Notes under the pieces: model-generated
Seen by the model: only the letters and a program-made list of their open reading frames with translations
Told to the model about the DNA's origin: nothing
Database searches by the model: none
Shown: one piece after another, positions 1 to 13,200 of the stretch
Position numbering within the stretch: position 1 is the stretch's first letter
How the letters are laid out: each line of letters starts with the position of its first letter
Assembly (NCBI GenBank): GCA_964023205.1
Contig: OZ026837.1
Coordinates: forward strand, 14,361,479-14,425,478
Source: Lutraria lutraria
Lineage: Eukaryota; Mollusca; Bivalvia; Venerida; Mactridae
Reading direction: 5' to 3'
DNA: 64,000 nucleotides
Made by a program: the position numbers and the translations under genes

Positions 1-418
1 GTCTGTGTAAATAGAAAGCAAAAAAAGTTCTTCTTAAAAATGCCATTAAAAGCAAACATCACCACATGTAATGTTTTACATAACACAGCTTGGAAGTATA
101 GAAAATATCAAATGTCTTAAATATGCAAGTTTTACAGAATATGTATGGTGTACTGGTACCTTTTTTTTAATTACTGAGATAAGAAACATCATTTGGTGGA
201 AATTCAATATAATACAGAAATATACATCTCAACTTCAATTGACAGTATTAAACAAATAAATATGATGGTATAAAAATAAATTGTTTAACATAGAAATATA
301 TATGTCAAGTGTTTCAATATGTATTCAAAAACACCAAATGCCACACCAATATAAATTCTCTCCAGTTAATGATATTTATTAAAAGAAGTTTTTATGAGAT
401 GAACTGAACATGGCTTAC

Positions 419-3400
419 CTAAGTGAGATTGTCAGTATAGCTGTAAGTGATGTTTTAGTAAAAGCAGGTTTGGATTTTGCAAGACCTTTCACTAATAATA
501 TCTAAAAAAGAAAACAAAATTAATTTTTAAAGGGCACAAAATCAATATTAACATATTCTATATACAGGTATATCATCATTATTATCTATTATGTTATTTT
601 TGCCTGTGATGATCATTGGTCAATATAGAATGACAAGTATCAAGTGTTTTAACTAAGATATTTAGTTCAGTAATCTAACAGAGAGAGCTTATCAACGACT
701 ACTCACTAATATAAGACGTGTACATATACACAAGAGATAAGGCAGTTAACCCTTGAGATGCTAGCTACATAGCTATCATGTCACATTATCTATCACAATA
801 AATATTACATTCGTAAGACAGAAAGTATATTAAACTTAAAATGTGAGTTATTTTTTCTTCTGAACATAACAACCTGATACTGAACAATTTGCATTGGACT
901 AATCTTCTTGCAGACAGTATCTTAGAAAACTTAACACTAATAGACTACAATATACCCTAGAATATTTCTTCCATTGATACATGCATTTACAGGAAAAGGT
1001 ATTTGAAATAATGTTATAATTGTGTCATGCCTATTGAATGAGAAAGAAATTGTATTTACAACACAAGGAGATAAATTTCAAGTTCAGCTAAAAGTGACCA
1101 ATATTAGCTGTGTTGATACTTTGCATGGTCTGTGCTGCATTAATGTCCTAAATCAGTGTCTTATTAGTGTACTACTGAGGTAATTTACATTTAAGAGTTT
1201 TACTAAAGATAGAGTGTATATGATACCTGTAAGGCTGGATATATGCCCTTATTATTCAGATGTCCCATTATATTGTTACATAATTGATTCATTCCAGCAA
1301 CTAAAGCATCACCTACAATACAACAATAAGCATACAGTACATGATCTTTAGAATAGAGTACTGTAGAGAGAAACAGCCTACATGAATTCATTGATTTATT
1401 CTATATTGAATTCAATATAATACAATAAAGGAAGATGTTTTCACCTCATGTATCCTCCATTAAACAGATTTTCACCAATGGCAAAATATTTAAAACTATA
1501 AAAGTGTCAAGAAGTAAACAGACAGGGCCTCTTTTGGTGTGTATGTTGTGTTATCCAAAACATTAGTATTCTTTAAGGATAGTCCCAATAGTATAGATTT
1601 TAGCTCTTATTATTACCCACAAAATTATTTTTTCCACCATTAAATAAATCAAAATCATACCAATGACTTCAATTTTCAAAAGAAGGTATTACTAAATAAA
1701 ACGCTATAAAAAGCAAAGATTTTTTCATCAAGATTTTCAAAACAGAGGTTTAATCTAATGACACAGAGTTTAAGTTTTAGTTTGGAAATAAATTACTTAC
1801 AACACAGTAACTCCATAAACACCTACCTTTACCTTTAATGACCTTCCATGTAGCAGTGTGGGTGAAGGTCACCAGCATCCTCAAATACACCATCATCACC
1901 TTGACATCAACATGATTTTCTGGCTGAATTTTGAAAACATAAAAAGTTAAACATTAAAAACATTAAGTTTTTAATACAGGTTGCTCATTAAACGTCAAAA
2001 GTTGAGAGTCAAAAATGATACTTGACTGAAATTAATTTAAAGAGTCAACAAATTTTCCTGTAATATAATTGTAAAATTGACCCTTGAGTACAAATTCTCA
2101 AGAGGCGATAACTTTATTTTACTAATTTCAAAAGTCAAAATGCCATTTTTAAGGGACAAATGGTTACATAAACATAACAAGAGGGCCATGATGGCCCTAT
2201 AAATGCTCACCAGGAAAAAAGGTCATTTGGAGACAAACATTGTTAAAATATTTCTACATGAGTCCAAGTAAAATCAAGTGACCCTAAGGTCAGGGCCAAT
2301 TTTTACCCTAGGGCCATAATATGAACAAATTCGGAAGAGGTCTGCTAGACAATACTACATACAAAATATCTTAACTCTAGGCCTTGTGGTTTCAAATCAA
2401 GTGATCCCCGGGGCGGGGCCAATTTTGACCCTAAAGCAATAATTTGAACAAACTTGGTAGAGGTCCACTAGACTATGCTACACACTAAATATCAAAGCTC
2501 TAGGCATTGTAGTTTTTGACAAGAAGATTTTTTAAATTTCCTATATAAGTCTATGTAAAATCAAGTTACCCCCGGGGCGGAGCCAATTTTGACCCCAGGG
2601 GAATAATTTGAACAAACTTTGTAGAGTTCCATTAGACAATGCTACATACCAAATATCTCAGCTCTAGGCCCTGTGGTTTCGGACAAGAAGATTTTTTAAG
2701 TTTTTTCTATTTGTTGCCATAGCAACCAGAGTTTTTAATGAAATTAAATTTTTTGAACAATTTTGAAAGGGGACCACCCAAGGATCATTTCAGCAAAGTT
2801 TGGTTGCAATCGGAATAGCGGTGTAGGAGGAGATGTTGTTTTAAGTAAAAGTTGACGCCGCTTCACGACAAACGACGCACGATGGACGCAGGGCGATCAC
2901 AAAAGCTCACCCTGAGCACATTCGTGCTCTGGTGAGCTAAAAAATAGGGTAGGTAGGACAGGGCATTTTTTTCTCTTTTGAAAACGTGAGGAAAGATAAA
3001 ATAAATAAGAAAGTGGATTTTCCTTTCCTTGGGCTAATAAAAATAAGGGTAGGTTGGGTAACCAGACACAAACAATTTTTTTACACCCTATCAAAGTACT
3101 GGAGGGGTATGAGTTTTTTGTTATGGTGGTTATTACTTGTCATGTCAAATATAATTCAAATCTTACCTTTAATTGTTTCAAGCAAGTAACACATTTCCAG
3201 AGAATATCTTTCACTTGTTGTATCCATGGCAACACAAAATCCTTCAACAATGACACAGAGACATATGACACCTGAAATAAGCTCTAACATTTCAATAAGA
3301 CACATCCAAAATCAGTTTTCAATACAATAAAAAATATATTATTACATGAACTATATTTGACACTTAACGACACTCTTACTATTAATTTAAGCCACAACTT

Positions 3401-6111
3401 AAAGTTCTGAAAACCAGCTGAGTTGACATCTGTGGTAATTATACTTGGATTAGAGAATTGTTACACTTTCTAAACATAGAAAATATATCAAACCTTGAGA
3501 TTATCTGAGTCCATGGTAGCTAGAAGATATCTGCACACTAACTCCATATTCTGTAAGAGAAACAATCAACATTCTGATCAACAATAACGCAAGGTCGCGG
3601 GTGTGGTCTAGTAATTAGTGTGCTGGATTTGTGACCCAGTAACCTGGGTTTGAATCTCCGTTTTGACAGGTCATACCTTTCTATGAAAATTAGATAAAAT
3701 GTCAATTTTCCTCTATGTGTGGAGAAGTTGCCAACTTCTTGTAAAAGTGTAAGTAAGTTCTAGAGAGAAAACTGTCCATCAAAACTAGTTAGATGAACCA
3801 GCCATCATATATAATTGAAATTATTAACTGAAACGAAAATGTAAAATTATGCTTAAAGAAGAAGTACATGCATGTTCTCACGAGCTTGTACACTTCTTCA
3901 TATGAAGTGATCTTACTATTGTAAGCTTTTATAGTATAAGTTTACTTACCTGATTATCAAACCTTTCAGAGAATGTGAAGAGAAACCCTTTAATTAACTG
4001 GTAAATTTCCAGAGCTGAAAAAAGTAAATTGAATCACTATTAGTACAAATGTATAGCTTTGCATTACCCTGTAATTGTAAGAATTCAGCTAAATAGCATG
4101 TATTAAAATTGCAGGTACTAAACGCATTACAAGTATTTTACTTTATTGAAATAATAAACGATCATGGAGTGTCAAGAGCCTGTGACCAAAATAAGACAAA
4201 GTGTTCTATTTTAATGAGATCATCTCGAATCTTCAAAATATATTAGGTTTTAACAACATGATGTCTTATACATTTAATAAATCAATTTCTGCTCTTCATT
4301 GGTTTGAGTAAAGCTTAACATTTCACACTAATTTGAAAAAAAAATTGCATGCCTTACTACCCACAACATTTTTCTGGTTGATTTGTATATACAGTGCAAC
4401 CTCTATAAAGCAACACCCTTTGGGAGAAGCAAAAAGTATGTTGTTGTTGAGAGGTGGTTGCTCTTGAGAGGTTATATTAATACTAGTAGTTAAATCATAA
4501 CAGTTGGGAAAAATCACGCTGCTGTTGAAGGGAGGTTGTTACTCTAAAGAGCTCCCTGGAGAGGTTATACTGTATATTACATGCAAAGTTCAGAGATTAT
4601 GATTCATTGTAGAGGTGGTGGATGAACACATGGTAGAATAATATTAATATTATAATAGGAAGTATTCAAAAACTACCCTCTAGGTGAACAGACCTTTTGT
4701 TTATTTCTTAGAGACTTGGCTAAACAAAATATGACCAAATTGGTGAATTAAGTGAACCTGTGTGTCCAATGCATCAATAAATGGTTTTCAATGTGACAGT
4801 TGATGACAAGGAGTCCTCTGTTAACAAATGGGAATTAAGTCACATAATTATTACTTTAGTTATACATTCAGAAACAGAGCATCAACATGCAATTCAATAC
4901 ACATACATCCTGGTAGTATCTTGATAACCAACATATAAATACAAGTCAAATGTCTTACCTGGACGAAAGTTTGGCACATATTCTCCATCTTCAGACTCTG
5001 GCTTTGTTAGTAATTTCTGTATATCATCTCTGTAACAAATTCTCAAGTTTTAAAGTGAAAGTAGACAAATAATCATATATAAATATAGCTTCAACTTATA
5101 TTTATTTGGGTTTAACGCCATTTTTCAACATCTTTTCTGTTAATCCGGCAACCGATTCACCATACAAGTTTTCCAGGACCGCATTCTTACCAGGACTAAT
5201 TTACCCTTCGACAAGGAACCGGCAACTTCTCCACATGTGGAGGAAATACATGTGGTCAAATACTAGTATTCCTATAATCGCCACTACAGAGAATCAAACC
5301 CAGCTATAGATTAACCAATGACAGAAAACCAAAGGAACTTAATCACCACACATGTTTTGAGCTGTGGATTTTATCTACCAACATAACTATGAACTTGATT
5401 AAAAAAAAACAAATGATTAAGATTCAATACTGTGGTGTGTTATCTTCATACCAAGTCTATCACAGAGTAATTACTTGAATTTAATACCAGCTAATAAGTC
5501 ATTAGTGATAGTTTGTTATATATACCAACCTAATTGCTTTCCTTAACTCTTCACGTGCTCTATACCCCCTGTATACACACTGCAATAAAAAATATAACCT
5601 AGAGAATATAGCCAAATCAGTACACATAGGCCACCTAAGAGAATGAAAAAATATATATGTCCAGATGACCTTTATTCAAGAGGTTAATTTGGTGGATTAT
5701 ATCGAGTCCATAAAACCATGAAAGAAGGAAATACCTATTTGTAAAACATAGTGAATGGGCATTAAGTCATGTCACTGGTTCCCAAGTATGTCCATGATAT
5801 AGGGACAAACCCATAGTATTGGACACTTGGCAGGATCTGGCATCAACTGACCAAGTATTATTTCAATAATAGCTGTGAGAGTGTTAAGAACTCTAAAGTC
5901 TAATGCAAACCACCATCAAAAGTTAATTAACGCTAAGGATCAAGTTAAACCTGACTGGCAATTACATTGACATAGAAAAAGTATGCATAATATTTACTTG
6001 TATTTTAACTACTGATTTCTCTTTTAGTTTTTCTAATGCTCTCTCCTCTCTCTGAGCTTTTGTCTGCTCCAGGAAGCTATTCCTTTGTTGCCCATCTACT
6101 TTACTAAACAT
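419..6111 (-). CDS. UBE3B: UBE3B, HECT-type E3 ubiquitin ligase, N-terminal part (partial gene)
   Basis: Nine coding exons read leftward: 6111-5998 (start ATG at 6111; exon begins 6119), 5579-5530, 5029-4959, 4014-3950, 3550-3494, 3271-3167, 1923-1827, 1312-1227, 501-419. Every junction has AG/GT borders and phases match, giving about 242 residues; the rest, including the HECT domain, lies off the left edge. The family transfers ubiquitin through a HECT cysteine not seen here. Recognition rests on collinear similarity to vertebrate UBE3B: an N-terminal basic helix, an IQ motif at residues about 37-47 (KIQ...YRGYRAR; calmodulin binding known for the family), WIQQVKDILW, LVTFTHTATWK, and NNIMGHLNNKGIYPALQ followed by LLVKGLAKSKPAFTK. 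The 8-base 5' leader in the first coding exon follows a splice acceptor, so a noncoding exon lies upstream. No frame breaks seen. Confidence 0.93.
2178..2936. repeat. Composite dispersed repeat in a UBE3B intron
   Basis: It begins with the short palindrome GAGGGCCATGATGGCCCT and ends in a GCTCACC...GGTGAGC inverted segment at 2907-2937. Inside are three degenerate head-to-tail copies, starting near 2278, 2398 and 2565, of a roughly 120-165-base unit. The unit contains GGGCCAATTTT(G/T)ACCC, then GAACAAA, then GACAATGCTACATAC. No coding potential. I infer a non-autonomous mollusc repeat; the superfamily is not clear. Confidence 0.6.
2940..3090 (+). repeat. Dispersed repeat, copy 1 (second copy at 9378)
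   Basis: Shares AAAATAGGGTAGGTA, GTGAGGAAAG, a CCTTGGGCT/CCCGGGCT block and GGGTAACCAGA(C/A)ACAAAC in the same order with 9378-9530. It ends less than 80 bases from a UBE3B exon. A short related piece (GGGTAACCACAAACA) is near 48048. No ORF. Confidence 0.55.
3595..3810 (+). mobile_element. tRNA-derived SINE in a UBE3B intron
   Basis: The head carries an A-box-like GTGGTCTAGTAATTAGTG and a B-box-like GGGTTTGAATCTCC about 30 bases apart, as in a Pol III tRNA-type promoter. Downstream is a core with GTGTGGAGAAGTTGCC and TTCTTG. The same core occurs in inverse orientation at 5205-5240 behind a different head, so both are SINEs sharing a central domain. Confidence 0.6.
4390..4574. mobile_element. 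MITE, TACAGTGCAACCTC family (copy 1)
   Basis: The whole 185-base segment is an imperfect palindrome. It starts TACAGTGCAACCTCTATAAAG and ends with a reverse-complement-like GGAGAGGTTATACTGTA. Related copies are at 10467-10652 and 53928-54100. The TA-bounded ends suggest a Tc1/mariner-type MITE; this is inferred from structure only. Confidence 0.65.
5093..5318 (-). mobile_element. tRNA-related SINE, inverse orientation
   Basis: On the minus strand, AGCTGGGTTTGATTCTC near 5305-5289 resembles a B box. It is followed by the core ATGTGGAGAAGTTGCCGG shared with the SINE at 3595, and a 3' segment ending in GGCGTTAAACCCAAATAAA. It lies in the UBE3B intron between the exons at 5029 and 5530. No protein-coding content. 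Confidence 0.5.
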
Positions 6112-6784
6112 CTTCTGTTCTGAAACAAAAAAAATATTGCCATGTTGATGCCAAGCAGGTGTAATTTAGTATTTACTATATCAATATGCAGCAGTAATAT
6201 TTATGTAAAGCATTTGGGACATAAGCTGCTGAAAAAAACACCTTACACTAATTAAGTTACAGAGACCATTTTCCCATCAGTTTTGAAGATTAAGAAGTAA
6301 TTAGTAAGGCCTTAATTAAAAATGTCTATGTTTGCTCTGAAATTAAGGAAGGTAGGTTACTGTAGAGCTTTTGTCCGGATACCTATAAAAGTATAGTCGG
6401 TACCCTGTTTACAGTTGTACCAGTGAATCAGAATAAGTTCAATAACGGTGCATTCTAATTATATTTGTAATTTACACTCAATGACTTGTGCATAACTTAC
6501 ACCAGAAACAGAGTTAAAACGTCATTTTGAGGGTTAGTATGCATTAAAATTAATTTTGTATTAGGGTAATACACGAAATGTTTATGATTCAATAAAATTA
6601 TGTTGCTTTTCTGTAAAAAAAACTGGATTTGTTGCATTTTGAATGGATGTGCTCGTTTTTAGTTCTGTGTTGAAATTAATGTTTGGAGTTTAACCAAGCA
6701 TAGTAATATCACTGCTATATTATGATGCCATGTGACTTTGAGAGGTTTCTACTTGTATACAGTTATTTAAATTAGTATGTTCGA

Positions 6785-6806
6785 AGAAAGAAAGATGGCG
6801 GCCGAC
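6785..6806 (-). promoter_or_regulatory. YY1-type motif, probable UBE3B promoter
   Basis: AAGATGGCGGCC at 6793-6804 matches the YY1 consensus, which in animals typically lies at the transcription start of housekeeping genes. It sits about 680 bases upstream of the first UBE3B coding exon, which itself begins at a splice acceptor, so a noncoding first exon near here is expected. The exact start and donor site could not be fixed. Confidence 0.4.
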
Positions 6807-9377
6807 TGCATTGTATTTATTGATTGCGGGCTCTAGATTAATACAGACTTTGAACATTCAACTGTTGGCATTTATTAAGGAAATGTGTACATATAAATCA
6901 ATATATTTAATTTTCGACTGTGAATTTTTTCCTTTGTTCTAAATTTAGAGCTACACTGTTATCCAGTGTCACCAGTATACATTTTGAGTTGCATTCATTT
7001 TTTTCGCATCAGTCGGAAAAAATCATTTTTATACTAGGTCTAATTATCAGGAAATGAGTTGATTCATGCAAGTGTCGATTATTTATTAATCATAGCGATG
7101 GAACATCATTAAAATGCCTCATTCGTAACCCCATGAATGCATTGTTTACATTTGCCAATCTCTGAATCTTCAGACCTTGAGATAAAACATTGATTCGAAT
7201 AGAAAAGTGCAAGTAGCCGATGATACAAACTTGACAGATAGAAGGGAATAATAGTTTCTATCGTCAAACACAATATACCTTTAGTTTAGATAATCAGTGT
7301 TAACATTCTGGTTGTCAAATACTTTCGATTTTCCTATATTTCTGCACCGGTGATGATGTAAATAAGATCCGTGATAATATATCCGGGAGATTTTAAAACC
7401 GCGCCACTGTCCCTATGTACGGTATCCGTCCGGTACCAGATGAAAGGCATGTAGTTCTAAGTCAGACCAGAGATGCCTCTGGTCTGACACTAACATATGT
7501 ATCTTAAAGGCCCATTAGCTTTTTGAATTCAGTGATAAAGAACAATAGATAAAATTATAATAAGATATAAGGATTTATTTTATTTGCGCTGAAACAATAT
7601 TTGCATAATGCCTTATCATCTCGTAAAAATGTTTAAGATGCTTATTCTTATTTTTTGCAATGTCATTGAAAAAATAGTGTGCTTTTTGCTAATGTACTTC
7701 ATGATTAAAAAGAAAATTTCGGACTGCTTTTACGGGAAGAAAAAGTCTGTTTCACTGATAAGACAACTTTCTGTGTAAAATAATACCTTAAAAATTAATA
7801 CTTTAATTTTAGCATCCACTGAAAAAGCTAATGGGGTTTTAAGACGCATCACTATACAATTATGGATTTTGATTCATACACGGTGGAGGACAGTCTGGGA
7901 AATATATAGTGCCGCTTGATTTCATTTAGTCTAGACTGATGGAGCACGGGCTGTCACACAACGCTAGCCGAACTCACTAATTAGACCCGGCGGTTATAGC
8001 GACTGCGAGACACTTTCGATCATTTTTATACGTTATATTATTTCCATGAAATCTTGTGTAATTACACATCCATCCTATCAAACCTACAACGAAACTGAAA
8101 TATTTCTGGAAAGAGAAATTGTATGTTTAAGACGTCGTCTGTACAGTGACAGACGCGTCCGTCCGTGTCTTTCATTTAACAGAATACACTTATGGAACTG
8201 TTCAGCGATGTATTACAAAACAGAAATACATGAGAAAAGTCAGTGCTAGACATCAGGTAAGCAGGTGTACATTTCTTTCCGATTGACAGGGGACGATTCT
8301 ATAAAATGCAGTAATTCTGCGTATTACGGAAAAGTATATAACGGTACCGGTATAGAAAATAATTTTTTTTTTCAGGAAACTTAACTAAATATAATTCTAA
8401 TCTAAATGATAAATGAAGGTACAATTTATATAAAATTTGTTATTATATCATATTATTAAGCGTTTAGTTTTATGCGTGCAACCATGCATTTTCATGTTAT
8501 TACATTTCAATTGATTTGTCTTCAGGTTCTTCGCAGTTACCTGACACGTGCACTCATGATGAAGAAACACAGCATGACCTTCGAACATATATCATTGCAC
8601 CAAGACTACTCCCCGGCACATATAGCACAGACAACTGTGGTGGAAATAGGACTTTTTGCGTTTATTGCATCATTTTTATTGCATGCAAAGGTTGATCAAA
8701 CAGAAAAGTGATTGCGAACGTAACGCCACATCAAGCAACACGACGTCTTTCGACGTCATGTTTTAGTTGACGTTGCCCCGCTAGTACATACCATGGTGTC
8801 TGTCAAATAATAATGTGCAAATGCCTCTCGATCAATATTTCTGAAATTTTCTGATATCATGTATGAAAAATTGAAAATCATAATGCGTGATTTTCGTACT
8901 CGTATGTAAGGTAAAGACATGCAAGTACGTACATGTATTTTGTGCAATAATACATTTGAGTGGATCGTGTACTGGCACGTTTGAGTATCGTCATGCATTT
9001 CAGAACAATGTATACTGAATGTGGACACGTAGAACTTTTTGTGAACATTTCTTTCTTTGAAACTTTTCAAACTGTTCAACTGCTACCAGAAAAACAAAAC
9101 GGTGATTATTATTGTTATGTAATTTTGTATACTGATTTTCTTGGTTGAATTTCGTATCTAACATTTCATATTTTGATTACACAATGTGTACCTGTGGCTT
9201 GAATTGATTAATCATATCATTGCTACTACTCATTACGAAATAATGTTGTTTATGGTGTCAGTATTTCCTAAGAACCTCATTACCTGTCTATCAACATCGC
9301 AAGACTCAATGATTGTATGTAATGTAAGCATAATAATTTAGGCGTTAAAATGATTTTTTCTGATTACGTGCTCAATA

Positions 9378-9545
9378 AAATAGGGTAGGTATAATGGAGG
9401 GTTCCTTCGGTCTTGGAGGCGTGAGGAAAGGATAAAAAATTAGAAAATGGATGCAGCCCACCGTTCCCCGGGCTTTACAAATTGCCGGTGGAAAAATTAG
9501 AATAGGGCGGGTAACCAGAAACAAACATGTTTACGCCTAAATGCC
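9378..9545 (+). repeat. Dispersed repeat, copy 2 (partner of 2940)
   Basis: Same ordered blocks as the copy at 2940: AAAATAGGGTAGGTA, GTGAGGAAAGGATAAA, CCCCGGGCTT, GGGTAACCAGAAACAAAC. It is longer, with extra sequence around 9470-9500. No ORF and no obvious terminal inverted repeats. Confidence 0.55.
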
Positions 9546-10221
9546 ATATATGTTCATGTATTTTATGTCTGTCCATTGGGGGTAAAAGTAAAAATAACAA
9601 ACACACTACTCAATGTATTTTTTGTTGGCAAAAAAAAAATGGCTTATTTTTTTTCTGTTCGTAGCCAGTAGAAATATCAAACTATTTTGGTATAATGCAT
9701 TTTTTTCGATGAGGATATTACACCATGATACCAACCATGTGTTGGCCTGTGGTCTCGTGTAGTTTTGTGCTTTCGATCTGAAAAATAAAGATACGTAAAA
9801 ATAAGTTTTTATTTTTTTATTTTTAGTACTTGTTTAAATATACAGTATGACATCGATATAACGACCCTCTGTGGGATCATATACAAAAGGTACAATCAAA
9901 GACCTTTACTATACATATACATACTAGTATACTATACTATGTATGTATGGTATAGGTATTTGGTACACTGGTAATAAAAATAAGGAGGTCTCATAATCAG
10001 GTTAGTATGTATACATTAAAAAAAACGTAAAAATAAATATAGTTGATAAACAATGTACTAAAGTGGTCTCAACAGTGAGCTTGCGACAGGGTAAGGCTTT
10101 ACTGTATAATATAATGATGTACATACTGCCCAAATCATTCTTTTACAGTATTAATGTATGTAGGAAACAAAATGCTTAAACTGTTTGAAATAGTTCACGA
10201 TTATCAAATGTTTGGGTATAT

Positions 10222-13200
10222 TTATATTAATAAACATACCATAGTTTCAATATATCCTTTCTTTATTTCACAACATTTGTGAGTCGGTTTCTTAATCCAC
10301 TGTTTCTTACAAGGTGAATTCTGAAATAGGTTAATATATAGAAATAATTTACTATAAAAGAAAATGCATTCCGCATCACAAATTTCGTCCATTTATTCAA
10401 ACACCAATATCAAATAAGACTGTACAATGATAAAATGATTCATTATGACTCAAGACATATTCAATATGCAGTATAACCTCTTCAGAGTAGTCCACTCTTG
10501 AGAACCCCCCCCCCCCCCCGCTTCAACAGCAGCATGATTTTTCTCACTGCACAATTTAACTACTATTTTAACCTATCTAGAGCAGAGACCTCGCAACAAC
10601 AACATTATTTTGGTACTTCTAAAGGGTGTTGATTTGGAGAAGTTGTACTGTACTTGATACGACAAAGCTTGGTATTTGCATGAATCAACGTGTGTAAAAT
10701 TATGCAAAAAAGTGTGAGCGTCAATTATCAAAGAGTACGTTCATGCTTACTTCAATCATTTGGAAGGAGTACACGCGACAGGCTTTGTCATAGAGATTCT
10801 TTGTTAACTTATTCAACTCGTCCTCACTGCAATGAAAAATTATCATTTCATGTAATAATTCAAATTCTTACACAACAAAAGCATATCAACATAGACATTT
10901 ATTTACATGCAGACAACAGTATACGGTAGACCTACATTAACAGAATGTACATGTACTAGTACGCGTAATAACTATAAATTACATGATTATTAGCATTCCT
11001 AGACATTAGAAATACCGCAGATTTATATATAACTGAATTTGTAAGTTATTCGTCCTTGTATTTAAGTCAAGAATTAAGATTAAATTGAACAATTTTGTTC
11101 ATTTTATCGTTTAATTGTAAATTACGTTGACAGTTTATGTTTGTATTTATGTATGTAGATGATATACCATGTACAAGTCTGAATAAAAATATCTGTCTGT
11201 CTGTCTGTCTGATAAAACTTCGACGTATCTCTACAACTGGCCAATCGTATTCTTTACTTAGATATAAACGTATCGGTAATAATGTCTCAACAGTCCGGAT
11301 CCATATCAGTATGAAGATACAAAAAAACCTGGCAAAGTTAGTATGCGTTTATACATGTAATACATGTCCATGTATATCAATTTGACAATACTCAATTAAG
11401 TCAATATCTATAGATGGAAAAGAAATCTGATTTTAATACTGCGTTGTGTTTCAACGCAGATGGACTTCAAAACAAAGCAATTAAATAATGCATGTACATA
11501 CCTGACAGTTTGTTTGTTCTTGGCCATCAATTGTACAATGTTTTCATGGATGTTGGCACAAATATCAGACTTAATATCTCTGGAAATCTGTAACAGACAA
11601 TAAAAAATAATATCATGGTACAATAAAATTAGAACTTTTCATATAAGACAAATTCATGAGGACCATATTTAAGATTTCTCAGACATTGTTCTGATCGTAG
11701 TGGAAGCCTCCATCCAAACACTAAGCAGTTTGTATCCATTTGTCCATATAGACTTACGTTTATGATAATCCGTGAGTTTATCGACGATAACTTTAATCTA
11801 AATATACGTGCATATATTAAAGGGGCATACCCTACAACTTGGTGCATTTAGAATTAAGGCAAAATGGTGATAAATTAAAAGCTTGTAAAGAAAATAGCCG
11901 ACGAAGAAAGTTTCAGCCAAAAAATTCATCCAATTAAAAATAAACTCATAAAAATATGTATTTGAAACACATACATTTAGTCATGGAAATTTTTGGGTGG
12001 AAGTGATTTATTATTCATAGCTATGTTTTTTGCGGCTAGTACCTAAACTAGTCATTTTATGACCCATGTTCTTCCTGCAATTATCCATAATATATGTAAA
12101 TAGCATACCCTGATAAGTTTCTCACGGAGACTAATTTCTTGAAGAAACATTTTCTCAAAATGGACATGATCTTTATTGTGTTCACTGGTCCATTTATCAA
12201 GTACTTTCTCCATTTTCTTCAAGGCATCTTCTCTGACTTCCTTCTCGTCCTGATTATATAACAAGGCAGACTTCTGTGTTGTCACAATCAGTGAATACTT
12301 GTCAACCTTGGCTTGTGTCTTTCAACATTTCTGTAATATTTCGAAATAACTGATACAATAATTTGGTCATAACATGAATTTTGTCTCATACATTTGTATA
12401 TATATTACACCAATCGGGCTAGTTTGGTCGTGTTGCTCAACGGTATGAATTAAAATTGGTTTTCCCAACAATGAAGTTTATTTAATGACTTTCATACAAA
12501 ATGCCAAGAAAAGACTAACGTGTATTATTGCACACAGCTTTATTAATCTGAAACTTATCAATCCTGTTTCAAGAAGTTTTGCATCAATTTCACAAAGGTT
12601 TGATTTTCAAGAGCTGTATTCCATTTTATAAAAGAGTTTACTTACAATTCTTGCTTCTCTTAAGTTTCCCATGACAACTTCGTGTTTGTTTATAATGTTC
12701 AGTAACATGCTCTTCTTCTCTCTCAACACCAACTGTGTGTCACGTGACAATCTGGAATGATAAATACAATCCATTTAGTCTCATTTTATTTTGGTAACTC
12801 CAGCATTTGGCAAAGCCTAGCACAAATGGAAATACATGTAAAATATTTATTGATACTTGCCTTTTTGACGAATGAAATAAACTTTCCACAAGTTTTTCAT
12901 TGACTCCTATGCAGTATTGATAAATCATTTGGACTCGAATGAAAGTAAACGCTTGTGCTGAACAAAAAATAAATTATAATTTTATATTAAATTTTGAATA
13001 ATAATTTTATATTTAATTTTGAACATAAAAGCCAAACTATTTTCAAGAATGATATGGACGATAGATTACTGAGATATCTAGAACTCCGGTACTTACAAAC
13101 TGTCAGATGGAAAGTCCTCATCTATGATGTTATAATCCTGTCTGGTGGTGTTCAGTAAAGAATTACGTAAAGATCGGAACACACCTCTTACTGAGAAAAC

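Larger units (their letters stand above)
6120..10221. other. Intergenic region between UBE3B and the coiled-coil gene
   Basis: AT-rich sequence with only short, codon-poor open frames. Apart from the YY1 motif and the repeat at 9378, I see an AT-rich imperfect palindrome near 9895-9965 and many T-runs. The 3' UTR of the coiled-coil gene probably extends into the right end: TTTATT on plus (AATAAA on minus) occurs near 9811-9820. No gene supported. Confidence 0.5.

Noticed and set aside
8756..9079. 107-codon minus-strand frame as a last exon of the coiled-coil gene
   Set aside because: No domain, odd composition, and no splice site in the right phase found; the upstream exon already reaches a stop at 10222.
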